Positions 33,236 to 44,002 of a stretch of DNA of 64,000 nt are shown in pieces. The stretch lies in NCBI GenBank assembly GCA_033239125.1, contig BSWB01000002.1:82952560-83016559 (forward strand). The letters are read 5' to 3'. Position 1 is the first letter of the stretch. Each line of letters opens with the position of its first letter. The DNA is from Fagopyrum homotropicum (taxonomy: Eukaryota > Streptophyta > Magnoliopsida > Caryophyllales > Polygonaceae). The notes under the pieces are model-generated. The model did no database searches. It saw only the letters and a list, made by a program, of their open reading frames with translations, and was not told where the DNA came from. The position numbers were made by a program, and so were the translations under genes.

Positions 33236-33663
33236 TTCCGTACATTTAGGTGGTGTATGGGTTATTGGGATGTACACATGTATACGATGTTACTATTTTA
33301 ATACTCTGATGTGGGTTTGTATGTTTACGTTGTTGATATTTCAATTTATAAAGGTTTGGTTTTATATTATATTTGTGTCTTGTTGTAAGATCTAGTGAAC
33401 TTGTTTTCAGGCTAGGATCAGGATCCACTGTGAGATCCTAGCCTAGTATCGCTCCGAGTCCCGCAGATTTGTGGTGTTTCAAAGTTGGTATCAGAGCCTT
33501 AGGTGGACAACAATGGCACTTGCAATGTGCGATAAAGGCTGAATAGATAAATAAACAAAACCCGAAAGGGGTATAACTTTGCAAAAGGAATTTGGTTTTG
33601 AAATGTGTATATAGTTGATTTGGGATACAATGTACGGAAAGCCATCACCCCTTCCGTGGATGT

Positions 33664-33668
<5 letters not shown>
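33236..33668 (+). mobile_element. Del-type LTR end, primer site and leader (scrap D3)
   Basis: 33236-33482 resembles the 3' part of the D1 5' LTR and is followed by TGGTATCAGAGCC (PBS, 33486-33498). The leader (AACCCGAAAGGGGTATAACT...) is also present in D1 (15070-15115) and again at about 39753-39860. The left end has no TGTAA start, so it is a truncated piece joined to the RT of element E. Confidence 0.7.

Positions 33669-33738
<70 letters not shown>
33669..33738. repeat. (AT)n(GT)n microsatellite
   Basis: About 30 bp of AT repeats followed by about 40 bp of GT repeats, at the end of the Del-type leader. The homologous leader at 39861-39951 has a much longer AT and a shorter GT run. Then comes TTTTGGATTTGAGTATTATATA, also found at 38089-38110. 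Confidence 0.9.
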
Positions 33739-33741
<3 letters not shown>

Positions 33742-33770
33742 GGATTTGAGTATTATATATATATATAATA

Positions 33771-35301
33771 CTGACCGACGGTATTTCTATGGTCGTCTAT
33801 ACCCAATCAAAAGTAAATCCCGACTTAGCACTAAGAACAAGTATAGTGATTAAGTATGGGTCGAACCCAAGAGAGTTAAGGTGTTTTAGATGCAATTATC
33901 GATTATAGTAACAAGTAACAAAAGAGGGGGGGTTTGGTTAAATTGATGCACACAAAAACTTAAGAAAACGATTAATGCGACAAGTAAGACAATGATGGGT
34001 GAATCTACACTAGGTTGATTCTAAGCATGCAATTGCTACTTTGGTAAGTTCCTTTTACAAGTTTTCAAGTAATCTCCCGTCTCGATCATATATATGTGTT
34101 GAGCCAACCAGCATCAACACAACTTAACAAGTTAGTGTTCCGTAAACCTACATGAACAAATAACAAGTTAGCTTTCAAACAAAGACTAAGAGATATAAAG
34201 AGAAGATTAAAACCGTTAAACTTATCTTTATATTTGCGCTCCTTTTCTTTAAGTAATTACAACCCGTTATTACTTAAAGTTGCTACTAGATTAAAGACCC
34301 GAACCCGGAACATATTAATCCTAGTTGTTTACATGCACTTTATAAACAAAGGTGATCAATATCAAGCAATAGTAAACATGCAATTAGACAATGGAGATCA
34401 AGGAAACACAAAGTATTACTGAATAAAAACTTATATTAAAAAGAACTTACAACCAAAGTAACAACGCAGTTTCAAACCAACCCAATGTAGCAAGGGAGCT
34501 AGCAACTCATTACAAAGGTAGAAATAATCTAAGTGGATAATTTGTTGGCTAACAAGCTTGGATAGGTTAGATGATTCTAGCAATTAACCAAGGACTATTT
34601 ATACTACAAAAGACACTAAATAGGAGTAAATGGCCGGCCCAAAACAGCCACTTTTAATGCCATAAAGGTGGTGTAAACAGCTAGAGTAAAGCTTCTGATG
34701 TTAAGCCATAGGGGCGGCCTTCAGTTCCGCATGGGCGGTGAAGGCAAAAACGCTTGATCTTCTTCATGGCTGCAGGGGCTGCTAGGCGATTCCGCTGGGG
34801 CGGATCTTCAATCCTCTTCAAACGTCTGACCCTTCAACTTCCTGACGTTTCTGATGCCAAGCCGCCGGGGCGTCCCTAAGTCAACGCAGGGGCGGTGACA
34901 CAGCCTTTAAGTCTTCCAGCTCCCATGTTGAGGCGCAGGCAGGGGCGCAGTGGGAGGCGCAGGGGAGCTGGTATTCGTCTCTTCAGGGAAGGTCACCGCA
35001 GGGGCGCCAAGGAGTGGCGCTGGGGCGGTGACACACTTCCTGGCTAGCGCTGGTGAAGGCGCAGGGAGCGCTCCGGTGTAAGGTGTCACCCGCAGGGGCG
35101 GTGGCAAGGCTCCGCTGGGGTGGTGAGGCAACAGAAGCTTTGCTTCATGATCGATCTTCACTCCTAAGTGCTTATTACTCCTTTTATAGCTTCTTTTAGT
35201 CTTCTTCTTCTGGACCAAGGAGTTAGTAGCATAAACCGACACAAATGCAATAAAAAGACTCTAAAAACTATCCTAAATGATAGTGATTCCATCACCTATC
35301 A
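33771..35301 (-). repeat. 3' LTR of element G
   Basis: The right end CTATCA at 35301 beside the purine tract is certain; the left end is set at TGACCGACGG (33771) by inference. It contains the GC-tag cluster at 34708-35120 (exact CCGCAGGGGCGG at 35090-35101) and a minus-strand GTATAAATAG near 34600. Confidence 0.65.
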
Positions 35302-35305
35302 AAAT

Positions 35306-35342
35306 CCCCCATACTTAGACCTTTTACTCGTCCCGAGTAAAA
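35306..35342 (-). promoter_or_regulatory. 3' polypurine tract with hairpin (A-type), element G
   Basis: Minus strand TTTTACTCG, GGA, CGAGTAAAA (35342-35322) then AAGTATGGGGG (35316-35306). Identical in layout to 5809-5846. Confidence 0.7.
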
Positions 35343-35961
35343 CCAATGACAACAACTAGACTCAAAGGCCTCAGGAAGCATGGGTAAGCAAGAAAAGACA
35401 ATGAAAACAAGAGAAAAGCCAAGAAAGAAAGAAGGAAAATAGAGGAAATGTGAGAAAAAAAGGGAGAAACTACCATCCTTATTGCTCCAAGACTGGCTTA
35501 CCCAGACAACCTTCTTATGACTCCCCTTCTTATGTCGCCAAAACGCCGGAAGGGAAACCTACACTCGGTGTCGCTCATTTTGCCAAGGCGCCCTTTCGGG
35601 TTTTCACCTTGCCACTCTTCTTCTTTTGATGATCTCTCTTTAACTCACATCCCTCAAGTCCAATTTTTCACCAACCTAAGGTTGGTCGGACTACCTTCTT
35701 TTTGCCTAAACCGCCCTTTCGGGTTTTCGGTTTATGTAAGGATTTTCATGCCTTTTTTCATTTTCTTTGGCTTTTTCTATTTTTCTATTTTTTTTTTGTG
35801 AATTTCAATCTGAATTCAAAGATGCAAAACAAATCAAATAAAAAATCAAATGAACTGTACAAGCAATGATATATCCCTCCTCCATACTTGAAGTACACTT
35901 TGTCCTCAAAGTGGAAATGAGGCAAAGATAAATGTGGGAGAAGGGAAGAGAAATGTACCCC
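35343..35961 (-). other. Element G: 3' untranslated region
   Basis: Non-coding and collinear with the two parts of the B 3' UTR. It holds the undisturbed target site of the solo LTR (35508-35515), CGCCCTTTCGGG twice (35590 and 35711), ACCAACCT-A-AGGTTGGT (about 35670) and the internal module at 35881-35913. Confidence 0.6.
35881..35913 (-). promoter_or_regulatory. Internal hairpin-purine module (B-type), element G
   Basis: Minus strand CACTTTG, AGGA, CAAAGTG (35913-35896), then AAGTATGGAGGAGG; the purine run has one change relative to element B. Confidence 0.6.
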
Positions 35962-37103
35962 TCAGTCGGGTGGTCCGGACGGACCACTAGGACCCTCCTC
36001 CGGTGGGTAAGGAAAATGGCGGAAGAAGTGCTCCTGCCAGCGGTAGATGCCATCTGTTCAAGGTCCTGCTGGGCTGTCATCCGGTGGCCAAAAGAGGTCT
36101 CAAAACTGGCATGCCAAGCCAGCTGTTGAGCCTCCAGTTGCTGCTGCTGGGCTGCCTGCCAGGCCTCCTGCCTCTGATCAAAGTGGGAGGTCATGGAGGT
36201 GGCAAAACTAGTCTGCCAAATCTACTGCTGCTCCAGCATAGTCCGTTGGTAATCGGACTGACATGTCCGGTGCTGGGTCGTCATAGCCGCCATATGAGCC
36301 TGAAGGCTCGCAAGGGTCGGATCCTCCTCTGGTGCCGCAGTGGGCATCTCCTCGTCATCTGGGATGGGCAGGTGCTCCTTCTGATGAGCCCAGCTGGAGC
36401 TTGCAGCATGCCTCTCCACAATGGCCACTAGTGGCCGTCTCCGCACGAAGGGATTTGCCGGAATGTAAAGGTCGGAGAACTCATCCCCTAATGGTAAAGG
36501 CCGAGGGAGGTAGTTGAGGTGGCTACCATCTGCAAAGGAGATCCAAAATAGGTTCTCCCCGTCCCGCTGGAGGAACTTGCACCTCCTGAGCATCCCCTCT
36601 GTGTAAAGAGGAGCCTTCAGCCCGTCCTCTAGCCCGGACAGGTCCATCACCTGTGAGGAGATCAAGGAAATCACCCCACCGCCAACAATGTCCCTCGGCT
36701 CGTTCCTCCTAATCCGCTTCAAAGCGGCAAGGAAGAGGTACGGCCAATCCATCACCTTCTCACTCTGTGGAAGGCATGAGTAGAGTAGTGGGAGGTCCTT
36801 GAGGGCGACCTTGTTCTCCTCTCTGTGTCCACAGAAGACACTCATCAGGATCTTGGAGAGGAGCCTCAAGGAGGGGTGAGTGAGCTTGTTAGAGTACTCA
36901 CATCCAGCATGGAACTCTGACCCGGTAGCCGCCTGCAAGAATTCACATAAATCCCGGACAGGGACTATCTCCCACCAGCTCTCGGAGGGGTTTAATGTCA
37001 CCCCAAAGGTCCCCTGTAGCTGGAGGTAGTCCAGTGTGTATTTCACCTTGTTGAACTTGAAGGTGAGGCCGGTACACACATGATCCTCCTTCTCCATTGT
37101 AAA
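35962..37103 (-). pseudogene. ORF3 of element G, N-terminally truncated
   Basis: The longest intact piece (36222-37097, 291 codons) covers the conserved core (CVFCGHREENKVALKDLPLLY-like, KRIRRNEPRDIVGGGVISLI). It continues with a segment ending YIPANPFVRRRPLVAIVERH and a region with many Gln and Met. A stop near 36222 interrupts it; the Gln-rich end (RQEAWQAAQQQQLEAQQLAW) continues in frame-shifted form to the natural stop near 35962, again closing with a Pro/Gly-rich tail. At 37103 it joins LTR sequence, so the Met at 37097 is not a true start. Useful for comparison with ORF3 of B. Confidence 0.7.
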
Positions 37104-38048
37104 GAGAAGATTAAAACCGTTATTACTTAAAGTTGTTACTTAAAGTTGCTACTAGATTAAAGACCCGAACCCGGAACCTATTAATCCTACTTGTTTACAT
37201 GCACTTTAGAACCTAAGGTGATCAATCTCAAGCAATAGTAAACATGCAATTAGACAATGGAGATCAAGGAAACACAAAGTATTACTCAATAAAAACTTAT
37301 ATTAAAAAGAACTTACAACCAAAGTAACAACGCAGCTTCAAACCAACCCAATGTAGCAAGGGAGTTAGCAACTCATTACAAAGGTAGCAAGATAATCTAA
37401 GTGGATAATTTGTTGGCTAACAAGCTTGGATAGGTTAGATGATTCTAGCAATCAACCAAGGACTATTTATATTACAAATGAAACTAAATAGGAGTAAATG
37501 GCCGGCCCAAAATAGCCACCTTTAATGCCATAAAGGTGGTGTAAACAGCCGGAGTAAGGCTTTTGACGTTAAGCCGCAGGGGCGGCCTTCAGTTCCACAG
37601 GGGCGGTAAAGGCAAAAACGCTCTTCAAACGTCTGACCCTTCGACTTCCTAACGTTTCTGATGCCAAGCCGCCGGGGCGTCCCTAAGTCAACGCAAGGGC
37701 GGTGACACAGCCTCTTTGTCTTCCAGCTCCCTTGTTCAGGCGCAGGCAGGGGCGTAGTGGGAGGCGCAGAGGAGCTGGTCTTTGCATCTTCAGGGCAGGT
37801 CACCGCAGGGGCACCAAGGAGTGGCGCAGGGGCGGTGACACACTTCCTGGCTGGCGCTGGTGATGGTGCAGGGAGCGCTCGGGTGTAAGGTGTCACCCGC
37901 AGGGGCAGTGGCAAGGCTCCGCTGGGGCGGTGAGGCAACAAAAGCTTTGCTTCGTGATAGATCTTCACTCCTAAGTGCTTATAACTCCTTCCTTAGCTTC
38001 TTTTAGTCTTCTTCTTCTGGACCAAGGAGTTAGTAGCATAAACTGACA
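37104..38048 (-). repeat. Partial 5' LTR of element G
   Basis: Matches 34196-35247 of the 3' LTR, with a small deletion near 37620. It includes the GC tags (37574-37585 and others to 37935) and ends near 38048, about 55 bp short of the LTR terminus, at the palindrome 38046-38086. Confidence 0.7.
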
Positions 38049-38086
38049 TACGCAGTCCAACACACACAGTGTTGGACTGCGTATGT
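38046..38086. repeat. Perfect 18-bp fold-back at the edge of element G
   Basis: ACATACGCAGTCCAACAC at 38046-38063 and its exact complement at 38069-38086, separated by ACACA. The left arm starts in the last bases of the partial LTR. Confidence 0.9.
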
Positions 38087-38990
38087 GTGTTTTGGATTTG
38101 AGTATTTTATATATATATGTATATATCAATACATATAGTATTATATAGTCTTATACGATTAGATATTTGTATACAACAAATGGCTCAAATTAGAGCAACT
38201 TTTTCTATAGGACGGGGAAAAGGTAGACCACCTCTATCGCTGGTATTCCTAGGTCGTGGACTAGTTAGTAGACCTCTAGTAGCAAGTGGTTGGGGTTGAA
38301 TCCCCATTGTTGATCCGCTGAAGACAAAAGATAGAGTTGAGGATGGCGTTGAGAATGTCATTCCCGAGACTGACGATTGTGTGAGAACTGTAGTGGGGAA
38401 CGAGATGGTTACCCTAATTAGATCACAGAGTACTTAAGTGGTGGATTCAAGTTGCACCTTGATGAAGCAAAGACCTTGAGAAGACGTCTAGCGTGTAACA
38501 GAAGTGGCGAAGAAGGAAAGATGCGTTCCATATCGTTCGGCATCACCAGATCCGCTGAGGTGTTGTAAAAGTTAATTTAGGTGTTAGTTACACCAAAGAG
38601 GATGGCTAAGGTTGTTAAGGCTCAAGAGAAGCCACGAACACCGACGCTAGATGTATGATTGAAGATTCACAACTACTAGAGAGTATTGGTATGAAGATGT
38701 TGAGACATCATTGGAGTCGATTTGTCATCCAAGGGATCGACAGTCTGAGTTGAGGTGAACCTAATTGGAAAGGTTGTTCGGTCTAATAAGCCAAAGAAGT
38801 AGAATTGATTAGAGTATACCAATATTATGAATGGAGCTTTTGATAATGATGAGTTTCGATACAAAAACAAACGGGTTATTCCTTTATATGATATCTTCCT
38901 TCGTGGGATCTTGTAAAATGACCAAGTCGTCATAATAGACGTGTGAATAGTATCGTGAATACCTAAGAAATACATTTGGGAGCATTGGAG
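38087..38990 (+). other. D2: degenerate gag/leader region
   Basis: Starts with the TTTTGGATTTGAG sequence and an AT-rich stretch. A 60-codon open piece (38117-38299) has no recognised motif. From its position before the protease this should be gag, but no zinc knuckle or capsid motif can be read. Confidence 0.35.
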
Positions 38991-38994
38991 CTGA

Positions 38995-39750
38995 AGAGAC
39001 GATATCGCCAACTGATGCGGGTACCATTCAGATTAATGGTTTACCTGTTAGATATTTTGTGAGACGAGTGCTATGTGCTTATTGATTTCTTGTGTTATGT
39101 GTTGAGTGTTTGGTTTTAGATATGATAGAGGGGATACCCTTTATTATAGAGTTACCCGATGGTAGTAGGGTTAGAGGTACCCGAGAGGCGCGTGCTTGTC
39201 CTATTCATTTAGGCACTTGTGATTTGCTAGTGGACTTCTTTGTCATGTCGTTAGTGCGTGAGGAAGTCATTTTGATTATGGATTGGATAGACCGGTGTAG
39301 TGTCTTTTTGATGTTAGTAGGCGGACCGTGTTGGCCACTACTGTGATAGGTTAGATTGAGACTTTTTCTTGACGTAGGAATCTTGAAAAGACGTGTATTC
39401 TTATCAGCATAGTCCGTAGCAAGGCTGATTGGACAAGATTGTGACACCTTCGGGTGTGACGTTAGAGGACATTTTGTTGTATGCGTGTTGGTGGATGCGT
39501 TTGAAAATTCATCCAGTCTATTTCCACTAAAGAGCGTGGATTTTGGCGTTGAGTTAGAGCCGGGGATGAGACCGATTTTGATAGCACCATATCATATGGT
39601 GCTCTTAGAATTGAAGAAGCAACTCAAGGAGTTAGCAAAGAAGGGCTTCATATGCCCTAGCGTTTCCCCATGGGGTGTGCCAGAACTTTTGTGCGGGAGG
39701 ATAGATCAATGAGGTCATGCATTAATTTTCAAGAGATAAGTAAGATGACA
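38995..39750 (+). pseudogene. D2: protease and RT start, first copy
   Basis: DAGTIQINGLPVRYFV corresponds to the D1 segment that leads into the protease active site, but the Asp-Thr-Gly motif is gone (FVRRVLCAY then stop). Downstream GIPFIIELPDGSRVRGTR and LVDFFVMSLVREEVILIMDWIDR are clear. The RT start follows at 39485-39710 (LVDAFENSS, ELEPGMRPILIAPYHM, PSVSPWGVP). Confidence 0.65.
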
Positions 39751-39855
39751 ATCAAGAAAGGGGTTTGAATTTGCAAAAGGAATTTGGTTTTGAAATGTGT
39801 ATACAGTTGATTTGGGATAGAATGTACAGAAAGCCATCACCCCTTTCGTGGATCT

Positions 39856-39860
<5 letters not shown>

Positions 39861-39936
<76 letters not shown>

Positions 39937-39951
39937 GTGTGTGTGTGTGTT
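39861..39951. repeat. (AT)37(GT)n microsatellite
   Basis: About 74 bp of AT repeats (39861-39934) then about 14 bp of GT. It is preceded by the same Del-type leader (39753-39860) that precedes the microsatellite at 33669. Confidence 0.9.
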
Positions 39952-40398
39952 GGAGGTGAAGAGACGATATCGCCAGCTGATGTAGGTACCATTCAGATTA
40001 ATGGTTTACCTGTTAGATATTTTGTAAGACGAGTGATATGCACTTATTGATTTCTTGTGTTATGTGTTGAGTGTTTGGTGTTAGATATGATTGAGGGTAT
40101 ACCCTTTATTATTGGGTTACCCGATGATAATAGGGTCAGAGGTACCCGCAAGGTACGTGCTTGTCCCATTCATTTAGGGACTTGTGATTTTCTTGTGGAC
40201 TTCTTTGTCATGTCGTTAGTGCGTGAGGAAGTTATTTTGAGTATGGATTGGATAGACCGGCGTAGTGTCGTTTTAGTGTTAGTAGGCGAACCGTGGTTGT
40301 CACTACGGCGATAGGTTAGATTGAGACTTTTTCTTGAGGTAAGAATCTTGAAAAGACGTGTACTGTTATCAGTGTAGTCCGTAGCAAGGCTGATTGAT
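39952..40398 (+). repeat. D2: duplicated protease segment
   Basis: Second copy of about 38993-39437, roughly 90% identical by eye, including the same loss of the active site and the same stop. The duplication therefore followed inactivation, or both derive from one dead source. After it the sequence resumes with RT (GAGATAAATAAGATGACAAT), as at the end of the first copy. Confidence 0.75.
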
Positions 40399-40399
40399 A

Positions 40400-42326
40400 C
40401 TTTTTCTTGATTTTCAGGAGATAAATAAGATGACAATAAAGAACGAGTAGTCTAGGCCTTGCAGTTACGATCTATTGGATTTGTTGCAGGGAGATTTAGT
40501 GTTTTTCTAAATAGATTTGAGATCCGGATATCACCAGTGGAGAGTGAGAGAGAAGGATGTGTCCAAAACGGCATTTCGGACTCGGTATGGCCACTACGAG
40601 TTTGTAGTGATGTCATTCGGGCTCATGAATGCTTTGTCATCTTTATGAAGTTGATGAACGACATCTTCATCGATTTCCTGGATCAGTTGTGGTGATCTTC
40701 ATAAATGACATCCTTGTGTAATCTTGTAGCAGAAAGGAGCACGCATGACATGTGAGGACAGTGTTATGAGTTTTGCAGGATAGAGAGTTGTATGTCAAGC
40801 TTTGTAAGTGCCAGTTTTGGATATTTGAGGTAGCTTTTCTAATTCATGTGGTTTCCGCTGAGGGGATCAAGGTTGATCTGGCGAAGATTGCGGTTGTTGC
40901 AGCATGGACGATCCAACGAATTTCAAGGAAGTACGTAGCTTCCTTAGCTTATCCGGATATTATCGTAGATTTGTGGAAGGGTTTTCCGTGATTGCCCGAC
41001 CACTTACCACTCTGTTAAGAAAGACTACCTGGTTTGTATGGTCCGAGCCGTGTACTCAGAGTTTTGAGGAGCTGAAGAGAAGTTTGACTTTTTCTCCTAT
41101 CTTAGCACAGCCGGAGGGCACTGAGGATTTCGTGGTGTATAGTGATGCTTCCAAGCTTAGCTTGGAGTGTATTGATGCAGCAAAGCAAAGTCTTTGCTTA
41201 TGCGTCTCGACAGTTGAAGACGTATGAGAAGAGTTACCTGATCATGACCTCGAGTTAACCACACTAATGCATGCCTTGTAGATCTTGCGGTATTACCCAT
41301 ATGGAATTTCAAGTCAGATCTTCACAGACCGTAAGAGTCTGAAGTGTATTTGTAATCAGTAGGAATTGAATAACCTCCAAAAGCAATGGCTTGATTGATT
41401 AAGGATTTTAACATTGAATTCTTGAATCATTCGGGAAAGGGAATGTAATCGCCGATGTCCTTAGCAGGCAGACGCCTCCAGAGAAGGCGGTAGCGAGAAT
41501 GACAAGTCAACCTTAGTTGTAGAAGGATCTAGCCTTGCCAGATTTCGACATTCAGTATCCTGATACAGACAATCATTTGTTCACTTTAGAGGTTCTACCT
41601 GATCTATTGGGGAAATCTAACAGAAATAGGAGACCTGGCAAACGTTGAGACGGATCCGAGATAAAATGTCTCGAGGTGAGGCCCTACACTTCACCATTGG
41701 TGCCGATGGAGCGATGAGACGCCACGATTGTGTATGTGTACCTTCTCATGGAGAACTAAGATAGAGGATTCCGGAGGAGACTCACACCACCTGTTACTCA
41801 GTGCACCCCGGTGCGAGCAAGATGTATCAGGTTGTGAGATGCTCATTTTGGTGAGGCGAATTGAAACCCGACATGGCTAGGTTTGTGGCCTAGTGAGTGA
41901 CCTATCAGTAGGTCAAGATAGAGCATTGTAGACCCTAAAGAGAACTCCATCCACTGCCCGAGCCGCAATGGAAGTAGGAGAACATCTCTATAAACTGTGT
42001 TATCGATATGAGACAGAGCGAGAACTTTAATGCTACTTGAATTGTGGGAGATGGATTGACTAGTACCACGGACGTTATTTCCACTAAGGAGAACGTGTTG
42101 TCAGTGATTCGGCTGGTTGAGGAACTCAATAGTGAGATAATAAGATACCATGGGATACTGTGGTTGATTATCTCTAATAGAGATGGATGGGTTCCTTAAA
42201 GATTTTTTAGTCGATGCATGCAATTGTAGATACGAGCTAACTTAGCATGATATCCGGTCATCCTTGGAAGGATGGTTATACTGGCAGGATCATATTTATA
42301 CCGACTTGAAGAAGCATGTTAAGAGT
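40400..42326 (+). pseudogene. pol: D2: RT, RNase H and integrase remnant
   Basis: RT: KTAFRTRYGHYEFVVMSFGL (about 40560-40625); the catalytic region is frame-shifted. Connection: NFKEVRSFLSLSGYYRRFVE (40904). RNase H: YSDASKLSLE (41140). Integrase N-terminal region near 41820-41930 and core to 42326, with stops every 30-60 bp. It ends at the insertion point of element H. Confidence 0.6.
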
Positions 42327-43946
42327 TGATAACACGCATTATAGTCTATATTTTGGGATTAGTTTGGACGTTTTATCTTCGTAAATTTGCATGCATGGAT
42401 GCATATTCTTGATCATTATGTCGTTTTGTTTACATTTGCAAGAATCGAGGTCTACACCTAGTTTTGTTGTAATTGTAGGGAAAATGGAAAGTTTTGGAGC
42501 GATATTGAGCCAAGGGATTTAAGGAGTCATTGGAGCAACATTTTGGAACAATGAAGAGCATCAAGAAAGGCATAGGAACCATGAAAGTTGGACATAAGTT
42601 TGATATTGGACCAGTTTTGAGAGATTTGTACGTAGATGAAGTTCACCTCGGTTGACCCCAAAATCATCTCAGGCGAGATGCTTCGTTGCGCGTAGATCGA
42701 GACGCACGGCCCATGGCCCATAAGATCTTTTATTTTTGGCAAGTGATTCTCCTATAAATTGGAAGATATTTTCTGGATGGAAAAAAAGGCTAGTTAACTG
42801 ATTAGTTTGGAAGATTGAAAGATATTCCAAGGAAGGAAGGAAGTTGAAGGAAGATAGCTTTGAAGTGAAAGTTGAAGGCTTTTGAAGGAAGTTGTAAGGT
42901 TTTCATAGGATCCATGATTGTTGTCTTTTGGTTTGTTATTGAGGAACACAATTTGCTGATTATTTGGATTGTTTGTTTGTTTTATTAAGTGATTATTGAG
43001 ACCTTTGTGTCAACGTTTTCTTGCTTGGTTATTGATTCCTTCAAATATTTGATTGTTATTATCACGATGATTATTGGCTAAATTCTTGTGCAATTCTAGG
43101 GTGATTGGCTGAAAGTTGTGGGAAAGACGATGAAAGAATGAGCCTTTACCTTAGTCGACCCTGAAAGCTCGAGCCAAACTTAACCGAACCTCACCTCGGT
43201 CGGATCATATAACATATCGACCGAGATCGGATATGAACTGAGCGAGGCGTGACCTTATCTGATCCATACCTGAGTTTAGGTTATAGTTTGTCAAATCCTA
43301 TCCTTGTTGTACCTTTCCTGGTCCAAACGCAAGCCAAGGATGAGACTTACCCGGTGATTCCTTTGCTTGTATACCTATGATGATCAGTGTTAGGTAATAA
43401 AGGTTTATCCTTTATTAGGGTTTGAGTGTGCCTTCATCCTACCTTTGTGAGTTAGCTTGAGACTTACCCGGTAAAGGTTAGTCCTATGCCCTTAGGTGGT
43501 GTGTTGGTTTGAGATATAGTTCCTTTCCTTAGTTCCTTGAGACTTACCCGGTGTGAGGATCTTTTGTTTGCGATAGTGAGTAGTGAGACTTACCTGGTGA
43601 TCAATTCCCACCTTAGAAGTACCTTCCCTTGCAAACCTCAGCTTTGTCCATGTTATCCTTTGAGATCTTGAGTCGGAACTGCAACGGAATGCTTTGACCT
43701 CTAGAATCTGCATTCTCTTATGTGATTAATACATCATCTTTGTTATCTTTGCTTTTGGTGCTTGTTTTTGATTGACAACCTGATATACCGTGCTTTGTTT
43801 CACCATAGTCCATGTGTTCGACCCTGGAGTATTTTCTGTTATTACAATTGATCCGTACACTACAGGTTTGCATATTGTTTCAGGTTTATATTTTAGGTTA
43901 TAAAGCTATTTCGTTCACGATTACACACATGTCTCAGAGCAAACAA
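42327..43946 (+). repeat. 5' LTR of element H
   Basis: TATAAATT at 42753-42760, decayed CCTCGG-type tags upstream (42645-42720) and in U5 (43186-43255), and four GAGACTTACCCGGT-type motifs (about 43349, 43460, 43539, 43587). Confidence 0.85.
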
Positions 43947-43952
43947 GTTTTT

Positions 43953-43971
43953 GGCGCCGTTGTCGGGGACT
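43953..43971 (+). promoter_or_regulatory. Primer binding site, tRNA-Asp type (element H)
   Basis: TGGCGCCGTTGTCGGGGAC, one difference from the exact complement. Confidence 0.85.
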
Positions 43972-44002
43972 TGGTTAAGACCAAGTCCGGTATTTGGTTG
44001 TC

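Larger units (their letters stand above)
33771..38048 (-). mobile_element. Element G: GC-tag Athila-like element with large internal deletion
   Basis: On the minus strand: partial 5' LTR (38048-37104), ORF3 lacking its N-terminus (37103-35962), 3' UTR with both hairpin modules, 3' LTR (35301 to about 33771). A deletion runs from the U5 of the 5' LTR through the primer site, gag, pol and the start of ORF3. It is the same family as B and supplies the unoccupied sequence for the solo LTR in B. It is flanked by two copies of a TTTTGGATTTGAG sequence (33739 and 38089), so it sits in Del-type leader sequence; no clean TSD was recognised. Confidence 0.65.
38087..42326 (+). mobile_element. Element D2: Del-type chromovirus remnant with internal duplication
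   Basis: Far more decayed than D1 but collinear with it: possible gag leader (38087-38990, no gene assignable), protease (38995-39440), RT start (39480-39750), an inserted leader/microsatellite plus duplicated protease (39753-40398), RT and RNase H (40400-41500), integrase (41600-42326). It is cut by element H at 42327. Both LTRs are missing. Confidence 0.7.
42327..44002 (+). mobile_element. Element H: 5' LTR, primer site and leader, CCTCGG-tag family
   Basis: The LTR 42327-43946 (1620 bp; TGATAACACG...CAAACA), the PBS at 43953 and about 30 bp of leader remain before element J begins at 44003. The leader (GTCCGGTATTTGGTTGTC) matches that of element N best. The rest of H should lie beyond the 3' end of J, outside the window (inference). 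Its left flank AGAGT (42322-42326) would be one TSD copy. Confidence 0.75.

Noticed and set aside
33605..33853. ORF encoding runs of Tyr-Ile and Cys-Val
   Set aside because: It is the translation of the (AT)n(GT)n microsatellite; the same applies to the frame at 39765-39959.
36222..37097. Envelope glycoprotein for the post-integrase ORF3
   Set aside because: No signal peptide, transmembrane segment or glycoprotein features can be read in A, B, G or the visible part of J; only the position recalls an env gene.
38046..38086. MITE or other DNA transposon
   Set aside because: The inverted repeat is only 18 bp with a five-base loop, without flanking duplication or internal sequence.
38117..38299. 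Possible small host gene after the fold-back
   Set aside because: No recognisable motif; collinear with the gag region of Del-type elements and surrounded by their remnants.
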